From contig NC_039367.1 in the NCBI RefSeq assembly GCF_003573695.1, forward strand, positions 160,224,542-160,288,541: a stretch of 64,000 bases of DNA, read 5' to 3'. The DNA is from Papaver somniferum (taxonomy: Eukaryota > Streptophyta > Magnoliopsida > Ranunculales > Papaveraceae). The position numbers and the translations under genes are program-made. Each line of letters begins with the position of its first letter. The stretch's first letter is position 1. Positions 34,502-46,239 of the stretch are shown here, piece after piece. The notes below the pieces were generated by a model that did not search any database, was not told the DNA's origin, and saw nothing but the letters and a program-made list of their open reading frames with translations.

Positions 34502-35920
34502 TCTGATAAAGTTTCCATCCCTAAATTAGCTTTAGTTAAAGAATAAGAAAGGAGAGATATTTCATTACTTAATAAATCTTGCCTCTGAACTAATTGGGTA
34601 TTTTTATTGGTAAGATTATTTATATGATCAACAGAATATGAATAGAGGTTATCTAATTGGTTATATTGATCCATCAAAATCTCTTTATCAACACGGGATT
34701 CTTCAACAACAGATTCAAATTGATATCTCTCCATTATTCGTTTCTGGTTTAAGGTTTAACATGTGAAAGAGGTATTTCAAGGATAATTAAATATGGGAAA
34801 GATAAAATCATTAGAAAGGCAAATTAAAGACACAGATAAGGAAATCATACCTCTCAGTTCATCATTCTTCTTGCGAAGGTTGTCACGATCCAGCAAAACA
34901 TTCTGAAGCTTTTGATTTTCGAGACGAAGAGCATTACACTCTTTTTTCAAAGTTGTTTGCGAAGCAGCTCTGTCAGAACCGAAATACTTACTCAGAATTT
35001 CTCAAATACCAGACTTGACAGGATCAATGAGAGACTTTTTTCCATCATCCAAGACTTCAGACAAAACTTTGAAAGCAATATTTATTCCTTCCACAGTTTC
35101 TTTCGAAAAGGGAAGAGGCTCAGGTAGAGAACTGGCAATGATAGAAGGTTGAGAAACATTATCAATAGGAAGAGAAGAAGTTTCATTCACAGAAGGATCA
35201 ATAATGGGGGTTTCAATCATTGAAAGGTCAGTTGAAGAAATGAAGCTTGAGGCATCTTTTTCGCGAATTGGAGATAATGGTTTAACTTGCGAAGATGTCG
35301 CAGGAGATTTAGAAGAGATAAGTAAGTGGAATGGACAGAGGTTTTAACAATTTTAAGGTGGCCAGATTTCTTGAGAGGTTTATTGACATCCTTATCACCC
35401 TGCGAATTACAATCCAGATAAGAAACAGAGGCAACAATATTGTTATTAGAAAAGAATAGTGTCTCTTACTACCTTCTGATTCGCAGCCTTTCTCTTGTGT
35501 ACAACAATCTTATGCTGCGGTTTGGGATTATTAGGGTTCTGAACCATAAATTTAGTGTTGGAGGCGCTTTTGATGAAATAACAACAGTATGGGAATCACA
35601 TAAACATCATCAAATAAGGCAGTAAGCAAGATCAATTTCAGCAAAACCCATAAGGAAGAAAAAAGAAAACTAACCTTGATGAATCCATGAAAAACACTAG
35701 CAAGAATATTATTTCGTAGAAAAGTACGAATGATGAAGATCTACAGAGGGAACAGTATGGAGACGAAGAAGAACTTAAAAAGATTGAAAGAAGAAGAAAG
35801 AAGAAAAGTTGCAATAACGAAATTTGCAGAAGAATGATGAAGTTGTAGAGAAAATAAAAAGAGAGAAAAAGAGAGTGAGAAAGAGTATATATAGAGGAAA
35901 TTTTTTGTCGAGAAGATAAA
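34489..35920 (-). pseudogene. Multi-exon coiled-coil protein remnant inside the inverted-LTR element
   Basis: On the minus strand a CTATATATACTC box (about 35890) and a CT-rich leader precede MDSSR at a GTTAGT donor (about 35680). A block near 35560-35475 reads KFMVQNPNNPKPQHKIVVHK. One at 35399-34851 reads SLPIDNVSQPSIIAS, TVEGINIAFKVLSEVLDDG, a TGA, then ALRLENQKLQNVLLDRDNLR with a GTATG donor. The last block (34734-34489) is a coiled coil (MERYQFESVVEESRVDKEIL). The coils recall the C-terminal half of plant gypsy-type putative transposon proteins, but I do not recognise the protein. Its stop codon lies inside the left LTR. One internal stop and a splice-phase mismatch suggest decay. Confidence 0.5.
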
Positions 35921-36095
35921 CACGATTAATGCGGAAAGATGAAAGCGGTTAAAAAGCAGCAGTTACAAAAGACGTGTCAAGAACAAGATAGGAAAAAGGA
36001 TACGTGTGATAAATGCAGAATATCAAATGATGGATAACTGCTGCATTTCTCACATCATTCTCTACTTCGCAGAGAAGATATGAGAAGAGGCAAGA

Positions 36096-36565
36096 TGTAG
36101 GATCATAATCTCGCAGCAATAATGTCTCATAGAAATTATCAACAACACAACACAACAGCGTCGCGGAACAATTTCAGAAATGATATAATAAACGACGTCA
36201 GTTAAAATCATGAGAAAGATGTGATAGTCCTGCGAAAATTAGAGAGTTTGCGAGATTAACATTTGTAAGGTTGCGAGAATGTCGCAAGCCATATCCGAAA
36301 ATAAAGGACAGATTAGCGGTTATCCACTATGTATTTCCCTATAAATAGTCGTTCAGTTGCAAAGGAAAGGGGAGATCATTTTTTGAGTAAGAAACAAGTA
36401 AATAGGAGAGAGAAAATCTAGAGCAGTGGTTATTCTCAATTCCTATATCTTTTCTTGTAAGATTGTTCAAAGATTCATCAATAAAATTAAGGTTGTTAAT
36501 CTAAAATAAGTCTAATATTAATGAAATCATATGAGGGGTGTAGTGTAGGATTTCCTGCAACTACA
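36096..36565 (+). repeat. LTR of the inverted-LTR element, right copy (plus)
   Basis: 470 bp. CTATAAATAGTCG at about 36340 gives an outward promoter, and AATAAAATTAAGG near 36481 a polyadenylation-type signal. The left copy has the same structure in mirror image. Confidence 0.9.
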
Positions 36566-37289
36566 TTGAAGTTGTTGTTGTTTCTTTTGATTTCTGAGAT
36601 CAAGAAGAATCATCACTGTTTCAGAAGAATAGCAACAGAATCAAGGTACGATTTGTTTTTTAGTTTTTGTTGTTGTTGTTAGTAATTATTCTCGATCCGA
36701 TTTTAGTTTCATTCTCGATTTCAATTTTGATTTAGTTTTATCACAATCTAAATCAGGTATGTATAACTGGAGGACTAGCAGTACCTAATCACATGACATG
36801 CTATTCTGGTCTCGATGGTGCACTCAGTTTTATTATGTATAATTTTTCCTAACCTTTCAACTGTCTATGAGCTAATAGTAGTGGAGAATACAAATTTTTT
36901 ATCTCCTATGTTTAGTTAATACTGGACGTGGACTTGTAATGCTTTCAATTTGATATAAATATATGTGAAAATCATCGTTATTTTAGTTGCTAGAAGAAAC
37001 TACTTCGTGCATCGTTGATTTGCGTATAATATGTTTATATCTGTGATTCATATTCCTAAGAACTGCTGAACTTTAGCAACTGTTGAACAATGCTTGTCAG
37101 ACGCAGGCTTAGAAATGTTATTTAAGCAATTGTGAAAAGATGTGTAATGTTATTTAAGAAATGTTTTTGTTTCATTGAAAGATTTAGGAAAGAGGTCTGA
37201 AATAAAGAAGAAAGTGATATGAAGACACCGATTGGTAAGTTTGATGGAGCAACTGCACAAACAACATAATACGTTGTTCTGTGATCATG

Positions 37290-37535
37290 GAGTCGGTATG
37301 TAACTTCTAGATGTGTAACTTCTAGCTACACAAGTTAAATAGATGTGTAATTTTTAGTTACACATGCTAATCAGATGTGTAACTTCTAGTTACACTATCT
37401 AAATAGATGTGTAATTTGTAGTTACACATGCTAATCAGATGTGTAACTTCTAGTTACACAAACTAAATAGATGTGTAATTTGTAGTTACACATGCTAATC
37501 AGATGTGTAACTTTTACTTACACATACTGATTTTG
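37290..37535. repeat. Tandem array of GTGTAACT-TCT-AGTTACAC hairpin units
   Basis: About seven units of 32-33 bp, each with 8-bp perfect arms and a 3-base loop, joined by ATGCTAATCAGAT or similar. Loops vary (TCT, TTT, TGT). Confidence 0.92.
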
Positions 37536-38159
37536 ATGTAGCTTTTTAGAGCAGTTTTATCTTGATTTCGTTATCTTGATTTCAAATTTGTTAACTTTTG
37601 CTTGTTGACCAAAATCTGAACTTATTTTTTGTTCTTGAATGATTATTTCAGCTTGTATTTCTAGTTCATCTAATTCATTCCCCTCTTACAATAGTGATGG
37701 TGGTGGATCTTCCTTGATCTGTTAAGGTATTGAACCTTAATTCTTTTTATCAGTTCTTCACTGCTTGTTATATTTCATGATTGCAGACCTTTTTTATACA
37801 GATAATCAATTTTTGATTGGTGAAAATATGGGATTTTACTTGTATAGTTAGATTGTTGCATGTTTCTGCTCATGCTTTTCCTTCTTTCATATAATGATGT
37901 TGCCATGTTTCTTAGATTGTTGAATCAAAGCTTGGATTTTACTTACTATACAGAATGAGCACTGGTATAACAATTATGGTCAAATATTTTACTATATAAA
38001 AGGGTATACATATTTGTGCATGGACACGGCGACTGACATGGTAAACACAGGTTCAATAAAGTTAGGGTTAGGGTCATGTTATGAACATTCTTATGTTTTG
38101 TGATTTCTCCTGTTAGCTAGTTCGATCTAACTATGCTACAAAAATGTCGAAATTCTGAA

Positions 38160-38810
38160 ATCGTGTAACTGCTAGTTACACATGCCAATTGGATGTGTAA
38201 CTGCGAGTTACACATGCCAATTGAATGTGTAACTGCTAGTTACATGTGGTAATTATATGTGTAAAACTTAAGATTTGTGTATCTTATGTCATGCATTCAT
38301 ATTTTTTTATGTTCTTGTCTGATACTGGAATACCAGTCAGTCATTCCATGCATAAATATTGATTTATCCATCTTTTTACAGGTTACCCTCTCTGAGCAGA
38401 TGAGTTAGGAGGTATGATTGCGTAAGACTTGAGATGACAGAGAAGAATATGATGATCAATTGGTGTTTTGGATTGGTGTATCAATCTGCAGGTGTTGATT
38501 ACTAATATTACCCTCAATTACACTAGATAGATGCATGTGTAATTCTCAATTACAATAGATAGATGCATATGTATTATGTAACTCTCGATTACACTAGACA
38601 TATGCATGTGTAAATTCTAGTTACACATGGTAAAAAATTGTTGTAAATGAATATTAAAGTAATACATGTATTTTTTTTATGTTCTCTTTTTTTATGTCTA
38701 TTTTTTGTATATATATACAAGTGTAACTTTGTATTACACATGCCATAAGGATGTGTAACTTCTGGATACACATGCCATATGCATGTGTAACTTATGTTTA
38801 CACATTCGCA
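38160..38810. repeat. Further GTGTAACT hairpin clusters
   Basis: Three clusters (38163-38260, 38508-38635, 38715-38805) carry the same GTGTAACT...AGTTACAC arms as 37290-37535. The clusters are more diverged and separated by unique sequence. Confidence 0.85.
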
Positions 38811-39262
38811 CTGTAATTTAATAATTTCGGGCCTAGATTTAATAATTTTTGGCCTAGATTTAAATTTTATTTAATTATGGGCTTGGCAATATTCATAAGG
38901 GTATCAAGGTCTTTTAATAATTCGGGGCCTAGATTTAAACTTCTTTTAATTAAGGGTCTCATATTATGGGTTACCCATGGGTGGGGCCTGAGCCTAATTT
39001 TTCCATTTGGAAATTCCAGTTTTTCCTAGTGGTATTCTTTTGAATTCTTTTATTATCAGCGGTTGTTATTGTAGTTCAGTGTTAAAGTCACAGAATGATG
39101 ATACCCATGATCTGAATTCGAAACTCGCTAACATCAATGGAGCACACTTGCGCATCCAAGGACTAGATTTACCTATGAGAGCCAACATTTTCCTTGGTAG
39201 GGTGGGCTAGGGCTCACCGTTATTGTTTCAATAAATATGGAAGTTTTCTTCATTTTAAATAT

Positions 39263-39862
39263 AAGAACCATGTTTTAGGGCATACAAGAAAATTTTAGTG
39301 CATACAAAATGATTACCTTAACTAGGGTGTGGTGATAAGGGGTATTCAAGGATAGGTAAATTACTTAGTTACCCTCAATGAATTTATTAATTTACTTATC
39401 TATTATTTATTTTGTCATTTAAATTTTTTGGAAAAAAAGAAATTTATATTTTTTTAGTTGTCTTTTTTTAAATTAAATTTTTTTAAAAAACAGTAAAAAA
39501 GGATTTTTATTAATATATTTTAACAAAATAAAACTTTTTATTTTAAAAATATTTACTATTTTTTAAAGAAAATAACAAAAAAAAAAAATTAATTTTTTTT
39601 CTTTTTAAAAAAATAATTTAAGAAAAACAGAAAAAGAAAAACCAAAAAAGAAAAAAATATTTAAATAACTTTTTAAAAATATTTAATCTTTTTAAAAATT
39701 TAAGAAAAAAAGTTTCTTAAAAAATATATATAAATAAGGGCAGTTTTGACATCAAACATAATACATGGATAAGGGGCTTTTAAAATTACTAACTAATAAC
39801 CCGTTTTTGTCTTTATATGATATACCCTAAAATTTTTAGGTATATCCTAAAACATGGTTCTT
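39263..39862. mobile_element. AT-rich MITE of 600 bp with terminal inverted repeats
   Basis: The left end reads AAGAACCATGTTTTAGGG. The right end reversed reads AAGAACCATGTTTTAGGA. The similarity runs about 35 bp inward. The interior is mostly A and T with homopolymer runs. No clean target duplication was found in the AT-rich flanks. Confidence 0.75.
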
Positions 39863-39971
39863 AAATAAACAGTGGTTTCATATGATCGTCCCTCTTACAT
39901 ATAGGTGGGCCATGAGATTGGGTGGGTTTGAGTCTCATTTGTATGTGAGAGGGCGATTTGTTTTACGGAAA

Positions 39972-40275
39972 ACGGGTCATTTGTCCAAATATTTTTAAAA
40001 CATGGTTCTAATGGACGAGTAAAAATTAGTATGGGTGAAATGGACACAAAAAAAATAGTAAGGATGAAACTGGATTCATCCTGGCTTAAACTTAAAAAAT
40101 AGCGAGGATGAAACTGGATGCATCCTGATGTAAATTAAAAATAAATAGTATTTGAAAACGGGTAAGATGAAACTGTTTACATCCTGGATATTTTTAAATA
40201 TTTGTCAATTTAAACAATATCAAAATCTAGATGTCTTTTTCACCCAGAAATTGTTGATTTTGATTTTTTTAACCA
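39972..40275 (-). repeat. Dispersed repeat, copy 2 (inverted partner of 2405-2720)
   Basis: It reads ACGGGTCATTTGTCCAAAT at its left end and contains GGATGAAACTGGATTCATCC and GGATGAAACTGGATGCATCC. It is the reverse complement of the segment near position 2400-2720. Confidence 0.75.
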
Positions 40276-40783
40276 ATTTTGTATTTTTTTTTGTTAGTTT
40301 TTTCAGAGTTCGTTTATAAATCAATTGAAAGAGATGTGATAGATTAATCCATCCACCCATTATTACACTGCTTTAGAGAGTTGCAGATTCTTTATTCTCA
40401 ATTCCTGATGAAGCATATAGCGATGCCCAAGCTTAACACCAAATATTGGTGCAAAGGTGGCGGAGGCAAATGCAGTCAGGTGAGGGAAGTAGCCCCCACT
40501 CACGTATGTCGTCTATTTTGGGGTTTGTAGCCCTTCGGACACTTTATCAACGAAAACCCAAGAACAGTATTGTGGCTTGTATTGTTGACGCCAGTTTGTT
40601 CATATTCTAATCCACATCGTTTTATTCATTTGTGACGAGGAGAATCTAGCCATACACTGTATTTATTCATTTGGGGAATGGATACATCAATATATTGAAG
40701 CCCAAACTTATTAAAGACGAAGATTAACTAAATAAGTATGCTTATTGAAGATGAAGATTGACAAATAATTAATCAAAGATTAA

Positions 40784-41261
40784 TTAGTTTTTGATGCACG
40801 TCTCATCGCAGGAGCTTATACAACGATCAACTTCGTCCACACCTGAAGAATAAAAAGATAATCACTTGATAAAAGGATTAAATTTGAAAATCGTATGTAC
40901 GCAAAAAGAAAAGGGAAAAAAGATGAACAAACGTACGAGGGTCCGTTGGGGTGCTTTTGTCAACGCACTTGGAATAAGCGCATCCAAGTACACAATACTT
41001 ATGCTTAGTAGTATCTTCGTTTGAGACGACAGCCTTAGGGATATCAGCAGTAGCGATTTGCTCACCATTGCTTGCACATTTTAATTTACATACTCCTTGA
41101 CATTGTTTAAATTTTGGAGGTAATGTACACTTAGTCAGGCATTTTGAATAACATGTTTGTGCCGATGCCGGTTGTGCTGAAATTTGCACTACGAACATTC
41201 CCCAAATTAACACTACTCCGAACAACATAACTCCTGAAACGATATTCCCCTTAACTTCCAT
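40784..41261 (-). CDS. Secreted cysteine-rich thionin-like peptide (two exons)
   Basis: Exon 1 runs 41261-40937 and ends at a GTACGT donor (40936-40931). Exon 2 runs 40842-40784 after a TTCTTCAG acceptor. Joined, they give 127 codons in frame, with the splice falling inside an Arg codon. The N-terminus has a hydrophobic secretion signal (residues about 8-34). The mature part has paired cysteines in CYSKCLTKC, CQGVCKLKC and CVLGCAYSKC, with three more in exon 2 (CISSC, ETC). This pattern and length fit the plant thionin-like (proteinase-inhibitor I9-unrelated) secreted peptides, presumed to act in defence or reproduction outside the cell. A CTATAAATC box lies about 90 bp upstream. Family assignment is by cysteine pattern only; function is not proven. 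No break is seen. Confidence 0.82.
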
Positions 41262-41345
41262 CTTTCTCGAGTTGGCAAACGGAAATCAGAGTTGCAATGC
41301 TGTTGGTAGTTTGGAGGTAAATGAAAGAAAATTTTGCAAATGAAG

Positions 41346-41358
41346 ACTAGATTTATAG
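41346..41358 (-). promoter_or_regulatory. TATA box of the thionin-like gene
   Basis: The minus strand reads CTATAAATC here, about 90 bp before the start codon, a normal plant promoter distance. Confidence 0.55.
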
Positions 41359-41840
41359 AATAATAATCAGCTATGAATGGCAATATGGCATGGCTTGGTC
41401 ATAACAATGCGATTAAGTAAGAACACGCTCGTGTACTCAGTCTCAACCATGGGATGTTCCGCCAGAAGATCCTTCACTAATTACTAAGATCTTGCATTTA
41501 TGACTTGAAGATTTTTCTTTTATTTTGGATTCATAGTAATTAAGACTTAAAGATAAGTACTGGATTTGTCAGTTCTGCTTGAGTACTTGAAGACTAAAAA
41601 GTAAGTAAATATTTAAGAAAAAGTATGATCGATTCTCTTCATTTAATTCGTTGGAGATGAACACATTCATACAGATCCATTCTGTACCCAATATAAATCC
41701 GTACCAGACAGAGAAAACAAAATAATAAATCGAAAAGAGCAGATTCATGTTTATTCCCGTAACTACTGAAAATCCATAACTACACCCACACTTGTATTTG
41801 TTGCTCTTCACTAATAATTATTTGGTTTACATAGACTCCA

Positions 41841-42093
41841 TTAAAGAGTTTTTTGGGAGCTCTAGATCTAATTTTTGGGGAAGAAGAAGATAAGAATCAA
41901 ATAAAATATGTTTTCTTTCTCTCTCTTAGATAATTTCTTAAATACTAGAGAGTAGAAATGAATTTACAAATATAACCTTTTCTTACAAACTAAGCTATTT
42001 TGGTCTAGATATTATGTAAACTATCCTAGGAAGGTTATACTACACCGGCTTTCATGGGGCACCACATGTCGAGTATGGTTTTTGGTGTCTACA
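41841..42093 (-). repeat. LARD LTR, 3' copy in element orientation
   Basis: About 253 bp, closely matching 47909-48158. Confidence 0.88.
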
Positions 42094-45000
42094 TTTTGCC
42101 CTTTTTTCCTTGAGTATTTGCTTGAAGAGCGATCCTTAAGGAAAAATCCGTTTTGGTATAGTCCTTGGAGTGAGACGTGTGGTGCTTGAGTGGATGACTT
42201 TGACCTTTGCTGATGAAGGAACGAGCGAAAGAATAATTAATTGAAAAGTATATACTTGCCTCTTATTCTTTTGCGAAGTTCCGAGCTTCGTTGTTGTGTA
42301 GATGCACCCTTTCTTGATCTTGTTGCTGTCGATCATGAGTTGTTGTTGGGACCATTCATTGCTTCGCTTCGATTTTGCCCTTATATGTTTGGTTGTTGAT
42401 TCATGCGTTATTATTTCGTGGATCATAATTCCTTCGTCTTGACTCCTCATGCCTAAGATTTTGATCAATCCAATCCTGATCTCTACTCGACACATCTACC
42501 CACTTCGCAGAGATTACGTTCGACGGCTTCCCTTTTTCGTATATTAAGTCATCTTCCACAGCGCGTATCGTCCTCAATAAGAGCCGAGAAGTTCATTATT
42601 CTGTCGGGATCGGCACAACCTCGCTAACTTGCCTTAGATTTTCCTCCAAGGATATGTATTCCTCCTGATACTCCTGCAATTGTTTGTATGGTGTCCGTAA
42701 AAACGGTGATATATATCTGCAGAACTCATGAATCCTAGTCCTCGGAGTTGGTTCTCTTACCGAATTCGGCAGCACCGGGATTTCCTCCGTCAGTACTACT
42801 TCTCTCCACAGTCGTGTTGAGCCTCGGGAGTTTTAACTCCGTTCATGCTATCATGTTCAATCCCTGCTTCGTTGGCTTTATACTATTAGTCTGGCGACTA
42901 CCGATCTTATCACCTCGCGACTTTCGGTCTCTTCGCAGTAACCCGCCTTGCTTTTGGTCATCCCGTCTCAGCTCTCCCCTAGTGTTATTTCCAACCCTGC
43001 ATGGGTCAGAGTGGCTGGCACACCTTCCTCCTTCGTCCACTGCGACTCATTTTTCCTCCGTGAGCTTTCCACTCCACTTGTACCCTCAATCTCCATAGCT
43101 CATGTAATATTTCGTGATCCACATTTCCTCATCTTGTCTCGCCAATGCTTCTTTCTCGTTTATTTCGTTTTCTCTCATCCTCGCGCCTTCTTCCTTCTTC
43201 GCATCTTAGCCTATGATTTTCGTATCTCGCCTCCACTAGCCGTATCCTTAGGTCTCTCTCCCGGTCATATCTTTCTAGTAGCCTTTTCCTCTACATTCCT
43301 CGTTTGTCTTCTTCCTCGTAATCTTCATAAGGTCCTTCCCCTTGATATAGGATCCGTTTTTGGGACGAAGCCGTTATCGTTTTTGAATTTGTATCTCCTT
43401 CTTGCGATATTCCCATCACCACTTCGTTGTTGTGTACATGCCCTTGTTGTATCATCCGGTCGCCTCGTTTTGTCGTTCCAACTTGCTTTTCCGGTTGGTA
43501 CCTTACTCGATGGGGTGTCTTACTTGGTTCTTTCGATGTCATATTCTTATCAACATCATCCTCCTCCTCCTCTTCTTGATTCGTCCCCTCTTCCGCAACA
43601 GCCCCGGCTTTCATGATTCGGACAGGTTTCTTCATGGATTCAATTCATTGCTTGGATTGTTCTTTCGTCGTCTTACGGTTTCTTGTCCTTCCCCTCCCAC
43701 TGATGTCCTTCCTTTTCTCCGGGCCTCCAAACGCTTGATCCGTACCACCTCTTCGCGAATTGCTCCTCCCGGTCCTCATATCTCGCAGTTCGTCCAAGAC
43801 CTCCTGGTTCAAGTTTCCTTCATTTCTGCGCGACGTTTGCCTCTCACTTCGTCAGGCCTTTCTTCTCCTCATCGTAGCTCTTCCTCGTGTCTCCGATTTG
43901 TTTCGTGTTGACTTTCGTTTCATCTTCGTATCTCCTCCTTTCATCGTCATTTTCGTGAGCATATCTCTCTTTTCCGCTATATGTGTGCCTCCTTTTACTT
44001 TGGTGGATGAAGGAACTTAAGCTATCCAAAGAAAAAGTAATATAATGCTCCTTTTTCGCCTCCTCCTTACGTTCGTTAAGTCTTGAAGGTATTGGTCTCG
44101 TTTCGTGTTTTTTTTTGTTCCTCGTTGCATGATTTTGGTTTTTCGTTCATCCATTGATCTTTGCGTTGTTTGGATCTTGATTCATGTTGTTTCGTTGTTC
44201 CTCGCATGCCCATTTTCTTTGCTCCAAGTTCTCTTCCTCCACGACTTCATTCAACTTTAGCTCTTGCATTTCATCACTTCATTGCCTTCAATTGTATTAC
44301 TTGATAATCGTATTTCTTCATTTCATGTTCTTTCTTTCTTTTTTCCACTTGAATATATTTTGTTTCTCTTGCTGCTCTACGAGGTCTTATTGCGCCTCCT
44401 TGTTAAGGTCTTATTGTGCCTCATCCTCTCATTAAGGGTCTTAATTCGATGAAGTCTCAGGCGCTCGTTATTCTTGCGAATAACGATCCATCAACCTCGC
44501 ATTAACATTCTCTATTGAGGTCTTACTTCGCGACAATACGACAAGCCTAGTTATTCCCATGAATAATAGCCCCATGATATTGTCATATTTTTTGGTCACA
44601 CAGCTCCGTAATCTGGAGGGTGTCGTCCCTTTATGTTCCCCCTGATTGCCCCTTAAAGGAGGTTAACCCTAACATGCATGTTGGTCTCCTCCCATCCGGT
44701 TATTACGACAGTCAGTTGTTATCGTGATTTCTTATTCCTTTCGCCGATGTGGCTATTGGTTACGAAGTCACACCCTAAGTGAGGTTTCTTTATGACCGAG
44801 TGCATCGTAGTCAAGACTTGCCAGACGGACATGGCCGGTAACGCTCCAGACGTCCCAGGCACCCGCAGATCAACTGAATACGTCAGCGCCTTGGTCATAT
44901 TTCTGCACCCCTTACCGAAGGCCATCATAAAAGGGACCCTCAGCGGATAGGTCTTATCATTGCTCCTATCTTTCTGTCTGAGAGTTCTTCACGACGCGCG

Positions 45001-45208
45001 TTAGGACTTTGCCTCTTACACTTTCGTTTGAACTAGGGTGCACGCCGTGGATTCCCATCTTTCCTAGGCGAAGGTTTTAAGGTTTCTCTTAAACCGTTTC
45101 GTGGATCTTATTTTCCTCCTAATGCGAGGTCTTACTTGCTTGTTTTGAGGTCTCATTTTTCCCGATTAATAACTTCTAGGTGTTGGTCTTATTTTCCTCC
45201 TTACATCG

Positions 45209-45424
45209 ATGATTTATCATATCAACGGCTTTGCGCATTTCCTTTTTGGAACTTCCATCATCCTTTCCTCCTCTACATCAATGATTTATCACATCGACAG
45301 CTTTGCGCGTTTCCTCTTTGGTATTGCGATCATCCTTTCTTCCGCTTCGTCAATGATTTATCACATCGACGGCCTTGCGCGATTCCTCTTTGGTATTCCA
45401 ATCATCCTTTCCTCCACATCGACA
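45209..45424. repeat. 72-bp tandem repeat, three copies
   Basis: Units start ATGATTTATCA at 45209, 45281 and 45353, period exactly 72 bp. That is a multiple of three, so the frame is kept through all copies. Confidence 0.93.
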
Positions 45425-46239
45425 CATCCTTCCTTGTCATCTTCCTTGTCTTCTTCGGGTCATAATGAAGTTATTCGACGAAGTGTAATTACTATTTCAT
45501 CTTTCCTTGTTTGCGTGAATAGTCCTCTTTAGTTGATTCCGTCGTCCTTATCGTCATTCTCTCCCATCTCTTCGTGAGGTGATTCCGTCGTCCTCATCAA
45601 TTGATTTCGCCGCTTTCCGTCGTCTTCCCTTCCATCATCTTCGCCCTTTTAGGTTGGCTTTAGCTTCGCTAGAACGATCAACTTCGCAGGGGTGATCGCC
45701 TTGTTTAGTCCTTGGATACTCGTTACCAATCATCGTGAACCGAGACCTTGTTGCTCCACATAGCGTAGCTTCCGTCATTGACCCATATGATTTCCCTAGC
45801 CTTTCTTTCACCTCTCATCTTACCGCCTTCTTCTTTGGTTGATTGCTTCCGTAAATCACCATTCTCCTTTGTTTGCTCCTGGAGTAGCCGAAGGTTTCCC
45901 TCATCTTGCAAACTTGTCCTTGGCTAATGGTATTCCGATAAAACGATCTTTGCTTCGTTATACTCCACTCCTGACGAAGCGCGCCTTCTTTCACTTTCCG
46001 TTTGCTTGTTAACTATCTTACCTCGCTGGAAGTTTTGCCGAAGTAATCTTCTTTAATATCTCTTCTTCTCTAATTGATCTTTTTCGGAACAGTCATCAAC
46101 GCTTTGAGGAGCTCGGTTTTCTTTCGTCGTCACGATTCCATTTATCCTCATATTTTCGGCGATCATGCTTGGTTTTTTTTTGCTGTTTGTTTCCAAGACG
46201 GCGTTTCTCCTAAGTTGGTTAGGCTGACGATGTGATAAC

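Larger units (their letters stand above)
34032..36565. mobile_element. Unusual element: two LTRs in inverted orientation around a captured-looking gene, 5-bp target duplication
   Basis: Each end is a 470-bp LTR with TG...CA termini: 34032-34501 on the minus strand, 36096-36565 on the plus strand. They are inverted relative to each other and about 95-96 percent identical by eye. TTGAA flanks the whole at 34027-34031 and 36566-36570, so the unit went in as one piece. A purine tract (GAGAAGATATGAGAAGAGG) adjoins the right LTR, as for a 3' LTR. No gag-pol is present. The interior (34502-36095) holds a multi-exon coding remnant on the minus strand with its own TATA box. Confidence 0.85.
33345..39005 (+). 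mobile_element. Repeat element B: promoter-like leader plus GTGTAACT palindrome arrays, split by an LTR-type insertion
   Basis: The left side has GGCCCATAACTTTAG and GGGCCTGTAATT. The right side (38830-38990) has several GGGCCTAGATTTAA strings in a roughly 40-bp rhythm. A TATATATAG box at 33420 precedes a TC-rich leader and a short frame. The element is interrupted at 34032-36565 by the inverted-LTR insertion. Arrays of GTGTAACT hairpins fill 37290-38810. Architecture resembles element A. Borders are approximate. Confidence 0.45.

Noticed and set aside
42748..44452. Several plus-strand hydrophobic frames of 80-220 codons inside the LARD
   Set aside because: They come from CTTC-rich composition, overlap in several frames, lack domains, and run against the element's orientation.
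45209..45424. CRISPR-like array
   Set aside because: A 72-bp contiguous tandem repeat without spacers in plant DNA. None of the palindrome ladders has regular unique spacers of CRISPR type either.
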